Assembly (NCBI GenBank): GCA_002364085.1
Contig: DEXK01000011.1
Location: forward strand, 267,863-331,862
DNA length: 64,000 bases
Source of the DNA: Balneolaceae bacterium UBA3186
GTDB lineage: Bacteria; Bacteroidota; Rhodothermia; Balneolales; Balneolaceae
Reading direction: 5' to 3'
Shown here: positions 1-8,362 of the stretch, piece after piece
Position numbering within the stretch: position 1 is the stretch's first letter
Layout of the letters: every line of letters starts with the position of its first letter
The notes under the pieces: generated by a model
Database searches by the model: none
Told to the model about the DNA's origin: nothing
What the model saw: only the letters and a program-made list of their open reading frames with translations
Program-made: the position numbers and the translations under genes

Positions 1-2
1 CA

Positions 3-536
3 GAGATTCCGATAAACAGAGGCCCTGGAATAATAGCAGACAAATCACCCAAAACAACCAAACTTGCCTCCCCTCAGGAAATTAATTTTGATGGAAACAC
101 TTTTTCAGGGTTTAAAAAAATAGAAGCAACCGTTAGAGTATTAGAAAAAGACAGATATTTCTTTGACACCATGTCCGAGTTTTCTTCTTACGATATTCTT
201 GTAGGATGGGGACAAGTTTCCGATCAAAAAAACCTAGACTATATAAATTTTGATCTCAAAGATAGATCTTTCTCTTACAACAAGATCAGATTACCACTAA
301 AAAGCGACTTAATAAGTAGTCAAACTTTACTCTGGCATGTTGTTCCTTCAACCGATGAAATTAGAAAGATCCTTTTCGGGTTAAGAAAGGGACACCTAAT
401 CAATGTAACAGGATATATTGTTGATGTTGCTACCAGGGATGGGTTACAATGGAAATCAGCAAGCTCTATCTCTCAGGAAAGTAAGTCTTCTAATAAACAT
501 GATATACTCTGGATAACATCTCTTACAAAAAAATAG
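3..536 (+). CDS. Uncharacterised protein, 5'-truncated by window edge
   Basis: The reading frame is open from the window edge to a TAG at 534-536, so the gene starts upstream; the first ATG in view (171) is probably internal. No transmembrane segment is visible in this part. The C-terminal half has the pattern H-V-V-P, about 15 residues, then K-G-H-L-I-N-V-T-G-Y, followed by W-K-S. I recall such patterns from uncharacterised bacterial proteins that keep a conserved His near a GY(L/I)V strand, but I cannot name the family. It is followed on the same strand by a small membrane protein and a PagL-like gene. No function is assigned. Confidence 0.55.
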   Translation, partial: EIPINRGPGIIADKSPKTTKLASPQEINFDGNTFSGFKKIEATVRVLEKDRYFFDTMSEFSSYDILVGWGQVSDQKNLDYINFDLKDRSFSYNKIRLPLKSDLISSQTLLWHVVPSTDEIRKILFGLRKGHLINVTGYIVDVATRDGLQWKSASSISQESKSSNKHDILWITSLTKK

Positions 537-591
537 AAAATACTGTTACTTTTTTGAATTAAGGGCTACCTTAGCTGTCAAAAAATAGTTA

Positions 592-915
592 ATGAACTGG
601 TTTAAAGATTCAATTTTAGACTTGGTATTTATGGGAGTGATAATATCCACTCTGTTTTTTCCAAGTAATACATCATTTATAATACTATGGGTTTATACCG
701 GGCTTCTGCTACTAAGTAAAGTATTGGCTTTATTTATGCCAAGTTTGCAAAAAAGAGCATCTAAAACCAGCACTCCTAACTGGGTATACCATATTATCTA
801 TGCTGTTTCATTAGTAACTCTTTTGTTCATTCAAAAATGGTATTTAGCAGGCTCTTGGGCAATTATTTGGCTTTTATCAATCGTTCTCCTTACAAAACAA
901 AATAATAGATCTTGA
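592..915 (+). CDS. Small integral membrane protein (3 TM), hypothetical
   Basis: A 107-residue protein with three hydrophobic stretches (about residues 10-30, 31-50 and 68-98) and a short basic loop (KRASK) between them, so probably a small inner-membrane protein. It starts with ATG. Its TGA stop overlaps the TTG start of the next gene by four bases, which suggests translational coupling with the PagL-like protein. There is no enzymatic motif. A link to lipid A or envelope remodelling is inference from the overlap alone. Confidence 0.6.
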   Translation: MNWFKDSILDLVFMGVIISTLFFPSNTSFIILWVYTGLLLLSKVLALFMPSLQKRASKTSTPNWVYHIIYAVSLVTLLFIQKWYLAGSWAIIWLLSIVLLTKQNNRS

Positions 916-1517
916 AGCATTTCTGCACTTCTGTTGTATTCACATTCTTTATAATCTTTTTAACAACAGGACTTTCAACAGCTCAGCAAAAATTGAAAGA
1001 TCAACCACTTCAATTGCGGTTATGGTCGGGATACTCCTTCAACTCGGTTTATTTTCTAGGGAAAACATCCAATGCCTCCTCAGCAATTCTAGGAATCGGA
1101 TATCGTAGAGCAATCCGTAGCTATGGTGAAAATACATTAGTGTATTACACTGCTGATTTAATTCCTTATATCTACTTTGATTACCCAAAAAGAGATGAAA
1201 ATGATAAACCAACTCAAATTTCTGGTGTAGGTTTCTCTCCTATTGGTTTCTTATTAGAAAAAAAATTGAATAACTATTTTACTTATCAGCTGTCTATTTC
1301 GGGTTCTTTTATTTTTATGAAAGATGAGTTTCCTACTGACAAAGGAAGAAAGCTAAATTATACTTTTGATCCATCTTTCACACTTCAAACTCATATTACT
1401 AAGTCAATAAAACTTGCTTCAGGATATAAGTTCCATCATATTTCAAATGCCCAGACCGGCAGCGAAAATCCAGGTCTGGATTCAAACTTTTTATATATAA
1501 GTCTCATAATTAAATAG
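912..1517 (+). CDS. PagL-like lipid A 3-O-deacylase / acyloxyacyl hydrolase family protein
   Basis: A 201-residue exported protein: signal peptide of about 24 residues ending STAQQ, then alternating strands typical of a small outer-membrane beta-barrel. The C-terminal motif H-H-I-S-N-A followed by N-P-G-L-D-S matches the PagL family signature (H-x-S-N and NPG), where His and Ser form the active site that removes the 3-O-acyl chain of lipid A in the outer membrane. The TTG start overlaps the preceding stop. PagL proteins are usually 170-200 residues, so it is full length. The substrate in this organism is inferred; acyloxyacyl hydrolase-like barrels in this phylum are uncharacterised. Confidence 0.75.
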   Translation: MKHFCTSVVFTFFIIFLTTGLSTAQQKLKDQPLQLRLWSGYSFNSVYFLGKTSNASSAILGIGYRRAIRSYGENTLVYYTADLIPYIYFDYPKRDENDKPTQISGVGFSPIGFLLEKKLNNYFTYQLSISGSFIFMKDEFPTDKGRKLNYTFDPSFTLQTHITKSIKLASGYKFHHISNAQTGSENPGLDSNFLYISLIIK

Positions 1518-1523
1518 GTTTCA

Positions 1524-2030
1524 ATGAAAGCAACAATATCAACAAACAAAGGAGATATCAATCTTGAGTTATTTCCTGAAAAAACACCAAAAACAGTAGC
1601 AAATTTTGTAAATCTCTCTCAAAGAGGGTATTACAACAACCTTCAATTCCACAGAGTAATAGACAACTTTATGATTCAAGGCGGCTGCCCAAATGGCGAT
1701 GGTAGAGGTGGTCCCGGCTATACTTTTGAGGACGAATTTGATCCTGAATTAAGGCATGACACTCCCGGTGTATTATCGATGGCGAATGCAGGTCCCGGAA
1801 CAAATGGAAGCCAATTCTTTATTACTCATACAGAAACGAACTGGCTTGACGGTAAACACTCTGTTTTTGGCAAAGTAGTTTCAGATGCTGATCAGGATGT
1901 TGTGGATTCAATTTCTCAAGGAGATAAAATAGAAAGCATCACTATTGAAGGAGATACTGAAGCTTTACTTTCTAAAGTATCAGAACTTTCAATGTGGAAT
2001 GAAGTGCTGGATGAAAGGTTTCCAAGCTAG
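1524..2030 (+). CDS. ppiB: Peptidyl-prolyl cis-trans isomerase, cyclophilin type
   Basis: A 168-residue single-domain cyclophilin without a signal peptide, so cytoplasmic. Visible family motifs are N-F-V-N-L near residue 28, F-H-R-V-I-D-N-F-M-I-Q-G-G (catalytic Arg and substrate pocket), G-T-N-G-S-Q-F-F-I-T-H and W-L-D-G-K-H-S-V-F-G. It catalyses cis-trans isomerisation of Xaa-Pro bonds. The ATG lies six bases after the stop of the PagL-like gene, so it is probably the last gene of a short operon beginning upstream of the window. Length is normal for bacterial PpiB. Confidence 0.93.
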   Translation: MKATISTNKGDINLELFPEKTPKTVANFVNLSQRGYYNNLQFHRVIDNFMIQGGCPNGDGRGGPGYTFEDEFDPELRHDTPGVLSMANAGPGTNGSQFFITHTETNWLDGKHSVFGKVVSDADQDVVDSISQGDKIESITIEGDTEALLSKVSELSMWNEVLDERFPS

Positions 2031-2125
2031 ACCAGATTAAGATCTTATCGAAATTTTTTCTTCAGAAAAGTAACCTTTTACTTTCAGTTTCGTAATTGGG
2101 TTCGAACTTAAAACCGGACCCAGTT

Positions 2126-3610
2126 ATGAAACGTAATTTAGCCTTTTCAATTTTTGCTGTTCTTTTTCTAACCTCATTAATACCCTCTGTATTTTCTCAA
2201 AGTTATGGAGATCGATATGGTGATTTAGATTACAGAAAATGGAGACTTACACTGATCAATCCGATTGGTACAAATGGCGTTGCTTCACCTCGATATACAG
2301 CAAAATACTCTATCAACTTGATTGGTGGCTACCATGGCGGATTAAATGGCCTGGAAATAGGCACTCTTTACAACTACAACAAAGAGTATAGTTCAGGTTT
2401 TCAAATAGCCGGTTTAGTTAATGCCACAGGAGGCTACGCAGAAGGCGTAGGTATTGCGGGTCTGATAAATTATGCAGCTGAAGATCTATCCGGTATTCAA
2501 GTTGCCGGTTTTGGAAACTTTAGTAGAAACGATATTGAAGGATTACAAGCTGCAGGAGTACTCAACTATGCACAAGGAGATCTTTCTGGTTTACAAGGTG
2601 CAGTAGGTGGAAATATAGCGCGGGGTAATGTTGAAGGAGCTCAAATATCCGGTCTGTTTAATCTTTCTGAGCAAAATATGAGTGGATTACAGATTACAGG
2701 TGGTGGTAATGTTGGATTAGAAAACATGGAAGGACTTATGATATCGGGTCTTTTTAATGCTGCAAGAGGTGATGCCAGCGGATTATTCATTACCGGAGGT
2801 GCCAACATTGCTACCGATGATATGGAAGGCTTGATGATCTCCTCCCTTTTCAACGTTTCTTCGGAATACTCAAGCGGATTAATGATTACCGGTGGTTTAA
2901 ACTATTCAAGATATCAGGAAGGCTTGATGATTTCTGCCGGAGCGAACATAACCCAGGAAATGGAAGGAATGCAATTCGGAGGTATTCTTAATTATGCCAC
3001 AACTGCTACCGGTGTACAAGTGGGAGTCATAAATATTGCTAAAGAGTTTGAAGGGGCTTCTATTGGTTTTTTAAGCCTCTATGGAAACGGTAGAAAGAAT
3101 TTTGATGTGCGTTATTCCGATGCAGGTTTTACTGACATCGGAATTACAACCGGAACTCATAGGGTGTATAACATGGCTATTCTTGGCTATAACACCTCTC
3201 TTGATAGAAATGTATATCGGTTTGGTATTGGTGTTGGTTTAGAAAAGAACATCAACGATTCCTTTAGAAAAATTGAGAGCGATCAACTTTTCGTGAATCA
3301 AGAATTCACAGTCTTGCATCATTTTGAAGAAAATTGGAGTAAACAAACTAATCTCATTTTCGCTTATAAATACATGATCGGTAATCGTTTTAATTCCGGC
3401 CTGTCTATTTATGGAGGACCAAGTTACAATATTCAGGTTAGCAGAGTTAACACTGCTAATGATTATACTTGGTATAGTTTATGGAGTCCTGAGTGGAATG
3501 GACGACAATACAGAATGTGGGTTGGTTTTACTTTCGGCATTCGTTTCTTCAAACAAAAAAACCTACCGTTAATTGATGATTATATTTTTGAATTTGAAAG
3601 AGACTGGTAG
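2126..3610 (+). CDS. Secreted beta-solenoid repeat protein (LA_2272-type surface repeats)
   Basis: Starts at ATG 2126, giving an N-terminal signal peptide (MKRNLAF..., cleavage after VFSQ); a TTG 30 bases upstream would put non-signal residues in front and is less likely. Residues about 70-310 are roughly a dozen repeats of 20-21 residues with core G-L-Q-x-(A/T)-G-x-x-N, typical of the LA_2272-type surface repeat and of pentapeptide-like solenoids. The C-terminal ~180 residues look like amphipathic beta strands, possibly an outer-membrane barrel or anchoring domain. It appears to be transcribed alone. Function unknown; cell-surface localisation is inferred. Confidence 0.7.
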   Translation: MKRNLAFSIFAVLFLTSLIPSVFSQSYGDRYGDLDYRKWRLTLINPIGTNGVASPRYTAKYSINLIGGYHGGLNGLEIGTLYNYNKEYSSGFQIAGLVNATGGYAEGVGIAGLINYAAEDLSGIQVAGFGNFSRNDIEGLQAAGVLNYAQGDLSGLQGAVGGNIARGNVEGAQISGLFNLSEQNMSGLQITGGGNVGLENMEGLMISGLFNAARGDASGLFITGGANIATDDMEGLMISSLFNVSSEYSSGLMITGGLNYSRYQEGLMISAGANITQEMEGMQFGGILNYATTATGVQVGVINIAKEFEGASIGFLSLYGNGRKNFDVRYSDAGFTDIGITTGTHRVYNMAILGYNTSLDRNVYRFGIGVGLEKNINDSFRKIESDQLFVNQEFTVLHHFEENWSKQTNLIFAYKYMIGNRFNSGLSIYGGPSYNIQVSRVNTANDYTWYSLWSPEWNGRQYRMWVGFTFGIRFFKQKNLPLIDDYIFEFERDW

Positions 3611-3690
3611 CTGTAGAATGTTATAAATCTGTGAAACAATTCAGTACGTATTATTGTTATGTTAGGTGAAACTAAAAAAATACAATAATT

Positions 3691-4245
3691 ATGAAAACGC
3701 TTGTAATATTCGTTTCAATAGCTCTGATAGGTTTTTTTCTGATGGCAACACATTCTGATAAAGGAATTGAAGAGCATAAGCATAGAGAAAATGTTATGAC
3801 TACTCAATCACAGCCTGATCCGGATAAAAAATATCCTTATCAAAAAACCGAAGCTGAATGGAAAGAAATTTTGACCGCAAAAGAATTTAAGATTCTCCGC
3901 GGAAAAGGAACAGAAGCGCCTTGGTTCAATGAATACAACGATAATAAAGAAGAAGGAATCTATGTTTGCGCGGGTTGTGGACAGAAGCTGTATAGTTCAG
4001 AACACAAATATAATAGCCGTTCAGGTTGGCCAAGCTTTTGGAAGCCAATAGCTGATTCTTTGGTAGCAGAAGAAGTTGATAAAAGCTATTTCATGACCAG
4101 AACAGAAATTGTTTGTTCTAATTGTGGCGGGCATTTAGGGCACGTTTTTGATGACGGACCGGAACCAACAGGGCTACGGTACTGCATGAATTCAGCAGCT
4201 ATGGACTTCATTCCTAAAGATGAAATAGCGAGCAAAGAACAATAG
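3691..4245 (+). CDS. msrB: Peptide-methionine (R)-S-oxide reductase, exported form
   Basis: Catalytic MsrB domain from about residue 50: two zinc CxxC motifs (C-A-G-C and C-S-N-C), the S-G-W-P-S-F-W motif, H-L-G-H-V-F-D-D-G-P and the catalytic R-Y-C-M-N-S. The enzyme reduces methionine-R-sulfoxide in proteins. Unlike cytoplasmic MsrB (about 130-150 residues), this one has a hydrophobic N-terminal segment (residues 3-18) and a polar linker, so it is probably membrane-anchored or periplasmic. The usual MsrB has V or I after the catalytic Cys; here it is M. A strong terminator follows. Confidence 0.93.
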   Translation: MKTLVIFVSIALIGFFLMATHSDKGIEEHKHRENVMTTQSQPDPDKKYPYQKTEAEWKEILTAKEFKILRGKGTEAPWFNEYNDNKEEGIYVCAGCGQKLYSSEHKYNSRSGWPSFWKPIADSLVAEEVDKSYFMTRTEIVCSNCGGHLGHVFDDGPEPTGLRYCMNSAAMDFIPKDEIASKEQ

Positions 4246-4275
4246 TTCTGTAACACATTTTTATTTATAATCTAG

Positions 4276-4302
4276 GCGAGCTTTTATATGCTCGCTTTTT
4301 TT
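4276..4302 (+). terminator. Rho-independent terminator after msrB
   Basis: Perfect 6-bp stem GCGAGC / GCTCGC with an 8-base loop, followed by seven T residues. It lies 31 bases after the msrB stop and before the next gene on the same strand, so it ends the msrB transcript. Confidence 0.85.
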
Positions 4303-4323
4303 ATGTAATCAAATTTCAAAAAC

Positions 4324-4863
4324 ATGGCAGAGCCCGCAAAGACATTACTCAAGGCAAGTTTCAATCCAAAGATCAAATCTTATCTTCTTTGGTATGGTGT
4401 TCTGATGTGTGTTGTTATGATTTTCACAATTCCCTTCATCCCAATTTGGTTGATCTTTGCATCTTATTTTGTAAATAAATACTTCGACAGGCTGCACTGT
4501 GAACTCACCACACGTTCATTGAAATTTAACAAGGGCTATATTTTCAGAACTGAAAAAACCATTCCTTTAGATAAAATTCAGGATCTTACTTTTAAAGAAG
4601 GGCCTCTTTTAAAAGCATTTGGGTTAAGTATTCTACAAATTGAAACAGCCGGAAGTTCTGCCTCCGCTTCAGCTGATCTGTCTTTAATTGGAATTGTTAA
4701 TGCTTCTGAGTTCAGAGATCAAGTATTAAATCAAAGAGATGTAGTTACTGAAAACACATCCTCCTCTCCTTCTTCAATTGTTCAGGATTCTGAAAATGTA
4801 ATCGAAATTTTAAAAGATATAAGAGATTCCTTAAATCGAATTGAGCAGTCAAGAAATAACTAA
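4324..4863 (+). CDS. PH (bPH2/YdbS-like) domain membrane protein
   Basis: A 179-residue protein. Two adjacent hydrophobic helices (about 20-55) are followed by a bacterial PH-like beta-rich domain with the family pattern R-L-H-C-E-L-T-T-R-S-L then T-I-P-L-D-K-I-Q-D-L and a G-L-S-I-L-Q-I-E-T-A-G strand, as in YdbS/YdbT proteins. A Ser-rich linker and a C-terminal helix (residues 155-176) follow. It probably sits in the inner membrane; the molecular role of these PH proteins is poorly known. It ends four bases before the convergent gene at 4867. Confidence 0.75.
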   Translation: MAEPAKTLLKASFNPKIKSYLLWYGVLMCVVMIFTIPFIPIWLIFASYFVNKYFDRLHCELTTRSLKFNKGYIFRTEKTIPLDKIQDLTFKEGPLLKAFGLSILQIETAGSSASASADLSLIGIVNASEFRDQVLNQRDVVTENTSSSPSSIVQDSENVIEILKDIRDSLNRIEQSRNN

Positions 4864-4866
4864 TAA

Positions 4867-5709
4867 TCAGTTTTGATTATAAAGTCGTATGATCTGGGAA
4901 TAGCTCAAATCTTCGAGCATGTCCCGATCTTCTAATTCTCTAAGAAACTCTTCGGTAACTCCATTCGAATACATTCCTATTATACCGGAATAGCTAATCT
5001 CATCCAGATAATCTATATCTTCAAGAGTTCTTAAATAAGATTCTGAAACTCCGGTCGAATACATACCAATAATCCCTGAATAATTTACTTCATCAAGATA
5101 ATCCACATCATCCAGCGTTCTTAAATAATCCATTGAAACACCGCTGGAAGACATACCAATAATCCCCGAATAACTTACTTCGTCCAAGTAATCAAGCTCT
5201 TCCATAACTTCTATAAATTCTATATCTACCCCGCTACTATGTAATGCTAATGCCTGATTAGGAGTGAGATCACTTAAATAATCCAGGTCATCTAATGCTT
5301 GTAAATATTCTACAGGAACTCTGTTCTGATATAAAATTGAAGTGTTATCTAAGGTAGGAGTTCCGTCAAAATTCAGATCTTTAATGGTATCAAAGTATTC
5401 AAGTTGAGTATAGTTGATTACTGTAGATTGCGATGTAGTTACTTGATCTGATGACTGGAAAAGGTTACTAATAGAACTACCAATTCCGTAAGCCGCTTTC
5501 ATTGGACTCCAATCAAAACGCCATAAAATCGCAATTAGAATAAAGATTCCAATAACCCAAGTGTTTCTTCTGGATAAGATATCTTCAGGATCTGAAGGTT
5601 TTCGCTTTTCTTTGGGAGCTTCATCGCTATAAAAATCAGAGAAATCTTTTTCTTCTTCACTTGAATCAAGATCGTTGGTAAGTCTGTTTTTATTTCTTTG
5701 TCTGCTCAT
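4867..5709 (-). CDS. Single-pass membrane protein with tandem ~32-residue helical repeats
   Basis: A 280-residue protein: a charged cytoplasmic N-terminus (Lys/Glu/Asp-rich, residues 1-50), one transmembrane helix (about 51-66), a Ser/Thr linker and then about five tandem repeats of 32-33 residues to the C-terminus. The repeat core is Y-S-G-I-I-G-M-Y-S-x-G-V then Y-L-R-x-L-x-D-x-D-Y-L. The G-V-x-x-x-(Y/F)-(L/I) periodicity recalls the short helical repeats (L-x-x-L-x-x-x-G-V-t-p-x-f-i) found behind BlaR1-type M56 peptidases, but there is no peptidase here. The repeats are strongly acidic. A protein-interaction role is likely; function unknown. Confidence 0.65.
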   Translation of the reverse strand: MSRQRNKNRLTNDLDSSEEEKDFSDFYSDEAPKEKRKPSDPEDILSRRNTWVIGIFILIAILWRFDWSPMKAAYGIGSSISNLFQSSDQVTTSQSTVINYTQLEYFDTIKDLNFDGTPTLDNTSILYQNRVPVEYLQALDDLDYLSDLTPNQALALHSSGVDIEFIEVMEELDYLDEVSYSGIIGMSSSGVSMDYLRTLDDVDYLDEVNYSGIIGMYSTGVSESYLRTLEDIDYLDEISYSGIIGMYSNGVTEEFLRELEDRDMLEDLSYSQIIRLYNQN

Positions 5710-5751
5710 GTCTCTTAATCAAAAGCTGTTTCAGGAAAGTAATGAATCAAT

Positions 5752-6996
5752 TTATAAGTTTTTATTCTTTTCTTCTATCCACTTACTCATATATTTATAG
5801 CTTTGAAGTGTATTTTGAAGTAACATTGACCCAATGAAGTTTTTCTTTCTATGTTCTGAAAGGTTTGATGAAATAAAGCTGATCTTGTTTTTTAGATTCT
5901 GATGATGCTTATCTCTGGAAAACAAACTGTTGAATACACTAAATCCCGTTTTTTGGGCTGTACTCCATTTCTTGGGATTGTTATATAGATCAATGGCCTT
6001 TTTAACAAACTGTTCAGGAGTTTCTGCAACTTCTCCTCCCCATACCTGATCTGTAATCATCCCTTCCGCACCGATTGCAGTAGTTACTGACGGAGTTCCA
6101 CATTTCATGGCATCTACAAGTTTACCTTTCAATCCGGCTCCAAATCTTATTGGCGCAAGTAATACCTTTGCCCTTCGAATTACTTCTTCTGCACTTTCAG
6201 CACGCCCTTTTATGCAGAAACCTTCTTTCTCGTTATGAAGTTGCTCTACTTTAGGTGAAGAATAAGCTCCGTAAATATGCAGTTCGGCTTCCGGAATTTG
6301 TTTTTTTATTGACTTCCAGATATCTGATTTTAAGAACTTTACAGCGTCCCAGTTAGGTTCATGTAAAAAATTCCCTATGGAAATAAAATGCTGTCTCTCA
6401 TCAAACGATGGAAACTTGTTTTGTTGATCAGAGTTGATCTCTTCAAACATAAAAGGGATATAGTGCAATAAATCTGTATCAATTTTGAAGAAACTAGTAA
6501 GTAACTCGTACTCAAAATCAGAAATAATAAGAGAAAGATCGCACCGATAAATTGAGGCGATTTCTCTTCGGGCTTTGTCAGAATAAAGATCCCTTTCAGT
6601 AAATGTTCTGCCCAGTTTTAAAGCTTTATGTCTTCCATAGCGTAAAGAATGAAGGTCTTCAGTGTCTAAAACTCTGATCGCGTCTGGACATTGCTCTGCT
6701 ATCCTCCAACCAAATTGTTCCTCAGTCATGAATCTATCAAAAAGTACAACTTGAGGGTTTAGCTTTTTAATGAATTCATCAAAACCCGAATCGTTAATTT
6801 TGGTCAATTCAGTTTCAATATCTAACGATTTTAAATCTTCAGAATATTCAAAATTCGATGCAGAACTGGCAAATGTGACAGATGCTCCCTCTTCTTTAAA
6901 AAAGGCGATTAATTGCATCATTCTTGACCCGGCAGCAGAAGAATCCGGTTCCGGCCATACAGTTCCTATAATTAGTACTCTTTGATTTGCGAACAT
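5752..6996 (-). CDS. Glycosyltransferase family 4-like (GT-B fold)
   Basis: A 414-residue protein without membrane segments. The N-terminal domain starts V-L-I-I-G-T-V-W-P-E-P-D-S-S-A-A-G-S-R (nucleotide-sugar GT-B loop). The C-terminal domain has F-I-S-I-G-N-F-L-H-E-P-N-W-D-A-V, I-Y-G-A-Y-S, and the donor-binding stretch L-A-P-I-R-F-G-A-G-L-K-G-K-L-V-D-A-M-K-C-G-T-P-S-V with T-T-x-I-G-A-E-G-M, as in GT1/GT4 proteins. It probably transfers a sugar during surface polysaccharide or glycan synthesis; donor and acceptor cannot be told. It is transcribed towards the repeat-domain membrane protein, 42 bases apart, possibly as one unit. Confidence 0.78.
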   Translation of the reverse strand: MFANQRVLIIGTVWPEPDSSAAGSRMMQLIAFFKEEGASVTFASSASNFEYSEDLKSLDIETELTKINDSGFDEFIKKLNPQVVLFDRFMTEEQFGWRIAEQCPDAIRVLDTEDLHSLRYGRHKALKLGRTFTERDLYSDKARREIASIYRCDLSLIISDFEYELLTSFFKIDTDLLHYIPFMFEEINSDQQNKFPSFDERQHFISIGNFLHEPNWDAVKFLKSDIWKSIKKQIPEAELHIYGAYSSPKVEQLHNEKEGFCIKGRAESAEEVIRRAKVLLAPIRFGAGLKGKLVDAMKCGTPSVTTAIGAEGMITDQVWGGEVAETPEQFVKKAIDLYNNPKKWSTAQKTGFSVFNSLFSRDKHHQNLKNKISFISSNLSEHRKKNFIGSMLLQNTLQSYKYMSKWIEEKNKNL

Positions 6997-7066
6997 TTAC
7001 ACTTCTGATAAAAAACTTATAAAATAATTCTGCTTATTAAAGTACAAACAAATTCAATCAGCCTGT

Positions 7067-7639
7067 ATGAAAAATATATTACTGTTGATCTTCCTTTCTT
7101 TTTTTGTTGTATCAATCTCAGCTCAATATGAATATGAACCAAGTATGCAAAACCCTTTTGGAAAACTAAATCCTGCAGCATATCCACAAACTGCTGATTT
7201 CGAACCTTTAATTGGAGTTAGTGAATGCATATCTGAAAGCAGAGCAGCAGATGGTAGCTGGAATTCTGAAGTTAATATGCTTTGGAAATGGAAATACATA
7301 ATGAATGGAATGGCTGTTCAGGATGAAACATTAAAAGAAGATGGATTACATTCCGGCAGCATCCGTCAGTTTAATGCAGATAGTAGCAAATGGTATGTTC
7401 ATTATTATGCTTCAGCTTCAGCCTCTCCCGCTCTTCCTGTTTGGGAAGGCTCTAAGGTTGAAGAAAATAAGATCGTGCTTTACAGACGTCAGGCAGCCCC
7501 AAACGGAACTGATGGTTACTACCGACTCACTTTCTATGAAATTACGGATGAAAGTTTTAATTGGGTAGGTGAATGGGTTGATCTTGGTGAAACATTCTCA
7601 TACCCCACATGGAAGATCTCATGTATTAAACAAAAGTGA
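7067..7639 (+). CDS. Exported DUF1579-like protein
   Basis: A 190-residue protein with a signal peptide (cleavage near S-I-S-A-Q). The mature part is beta-rich with paired Trp-containing strands (L-W-K-W-K-Y-I-M-N-G-M-A-V-Q-D-E and S-K-W-Y-V-H-Y-Y-A). This pattern resembles the lipocalin-like DUF1579 family, in which a small molecule or lipid may be bound. It is divergent from the glycosyltransferase gene (70-base gap). Function unknown; the family call is by pattern only. Confidence 0.6.
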   Translation: MKNILLLIFLSFFVVSISAQYEYEPSMQNPFGKLNPAAYPQTADFEPLIGVSECISESRAADGSWNSEVNMLWKWKYIMNGMAVQDETLKEDGLHSGSIRQFNADSSKWYVHYYASASASPALPVWEGSKVEENKIVLYRRQAAPNGTDGYYRLTFYEITDESFNWVGEWVDLGETFSYPTWKISCIKQK

Positions 7640-7809
7640 TGAGTTTCTGGGAAGAACAGCTAAAGATTAATACCGAACTGAGTGCAAAATGCTCCCGTTT
7701 GAACAAAAAGGGAAAGCCATTCTGCCTCAACAAAGCTCCAACGTCTCTTTGGTGCGGTAAAAACCGACTGGCGGACGGAGGAATTAAAAGATTACAGTTG
7801 ATCTGTTAA
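7639..7809 (+). pseudogene. Short ORF running into repeat DNA, probable gene fragment
   Basis: ATG at 7639 overlaps the TGA of the preceding gene (TGATG). It opens a 56-codon frame that starts M-S-F-W-E-E-Q-L and has three Cys. Its second half (from about 7725) runs through sequence related to the intergenic repeats seen at 8482 and 9249 (C-x-C-G-C-T-G-G-like hairpins and CCGACTGGCGGA). I therefore read it as either a small coupled gene whose 3' end was replaced by repeat DNA or a chance frame. No homologous family is recognised. Confidence 0.25.
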
Positions 7810-7839
7810 TTATTTAATTAATTAAACTCTTCTCTCTGT

Positions 7840-7987
7840 GTCATTCTGAGGATACCTCCGAAGAATCTTACCGAGGCTGTTTTTTCTAATTCCTTCACTA
7901 GCTAACCTCATATAGACATTTCTCACTCACAACAAAAATCATAGCCTCTTCGACTATAGGTTCCTTCGGCAGTAGCCTCAGGATGAC
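7840..7987. repeat. REP-like palindromic element upstream of the GIY-YIG gene
   Basis: The 391-base gap 7640-8030 holds this element. It begins with GTCATTCTGAGGATACCTCC and ends with GCCTCAGGATGAC, so its outer ends are inverted copies. The first 45 bases (7840-7884) are identical to 8416-8460, and the match continues with one mismatch for about 11 more bases. Related GTCATTCTGAGG motifs are common dispersed intergenic repeats in Bacteroidota-like genomes (general knowledge). The element ends 43 bases before the nuclease start. Confidence 0.75.
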
Positions 7988-8030
7988 TTTTTTGTAAGGA
8001 ATAGAGATCGAAGTTGTCTTACATGATAGC

Positions 8031-8351
8031 ATGAATCATTATTACGTATATATAACAACAAATCCATCCAGAACCACCCTTTATACTGGAATCACCAATG
8101 ATCTTGAACGAAGACTAATTGAACATTATCAGAACCGTGGAAATAAAAATACATTCGCAGGAAAATACTACTGTTATGAGCTGCTGTACTTCGAAAACTT
8201 TCCATCTTCTTATGAAGCTATACAGGCTGAAAAATACATAAAGGGCAAAAGCAGAAAGAAAAAGGAACAGATCATTAGAGATAAGAACCCTTCTTTTGCG
8301 TTTCTGAATCGTAAAATATTAGGATACTGGCCTCCGAAGTATGGGGTTTAG
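8031..8351 (+). CDS. Small GIY-YIG domain nuclease (UPF0213/YhbQ-like)
   Basis: A 106-residue single-domain protein. The GIY-YIG core is visible: Y-Y-V-Y-I-T-T-N at the N-terminus, then L-Y-T-G-I-T-N-D-L-E-R-R-L-I-E-H with catalytic Tyr and Arg, F-E-N-F-P-S-S-Y-E-A-I-Q-A-E-K-Y-I-K-G with the metal-binding Glu, and the usual tail N-P-S-F. Such stand-alone GIY-YIG proteins are probable endonucleases of unknown substrate. The gene has no operon partner and lies between copies of REP-like palindromes, an association also known informally from related phyla. Its role in repeat mobility is a hypothesis. Confidence 0.85.
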   Translation: MNHYYVYITTNPSRTTLYTGITNDLERRLIEHYQNRGNKNTFAGKYYCYELLYFENFPSSYEAIQAEKYIKGKSRKKKEQIIRDKNPSFAFLNRKILGYWPPKYGV

Positions 8352-8362
8352 TATCTGCTTCA

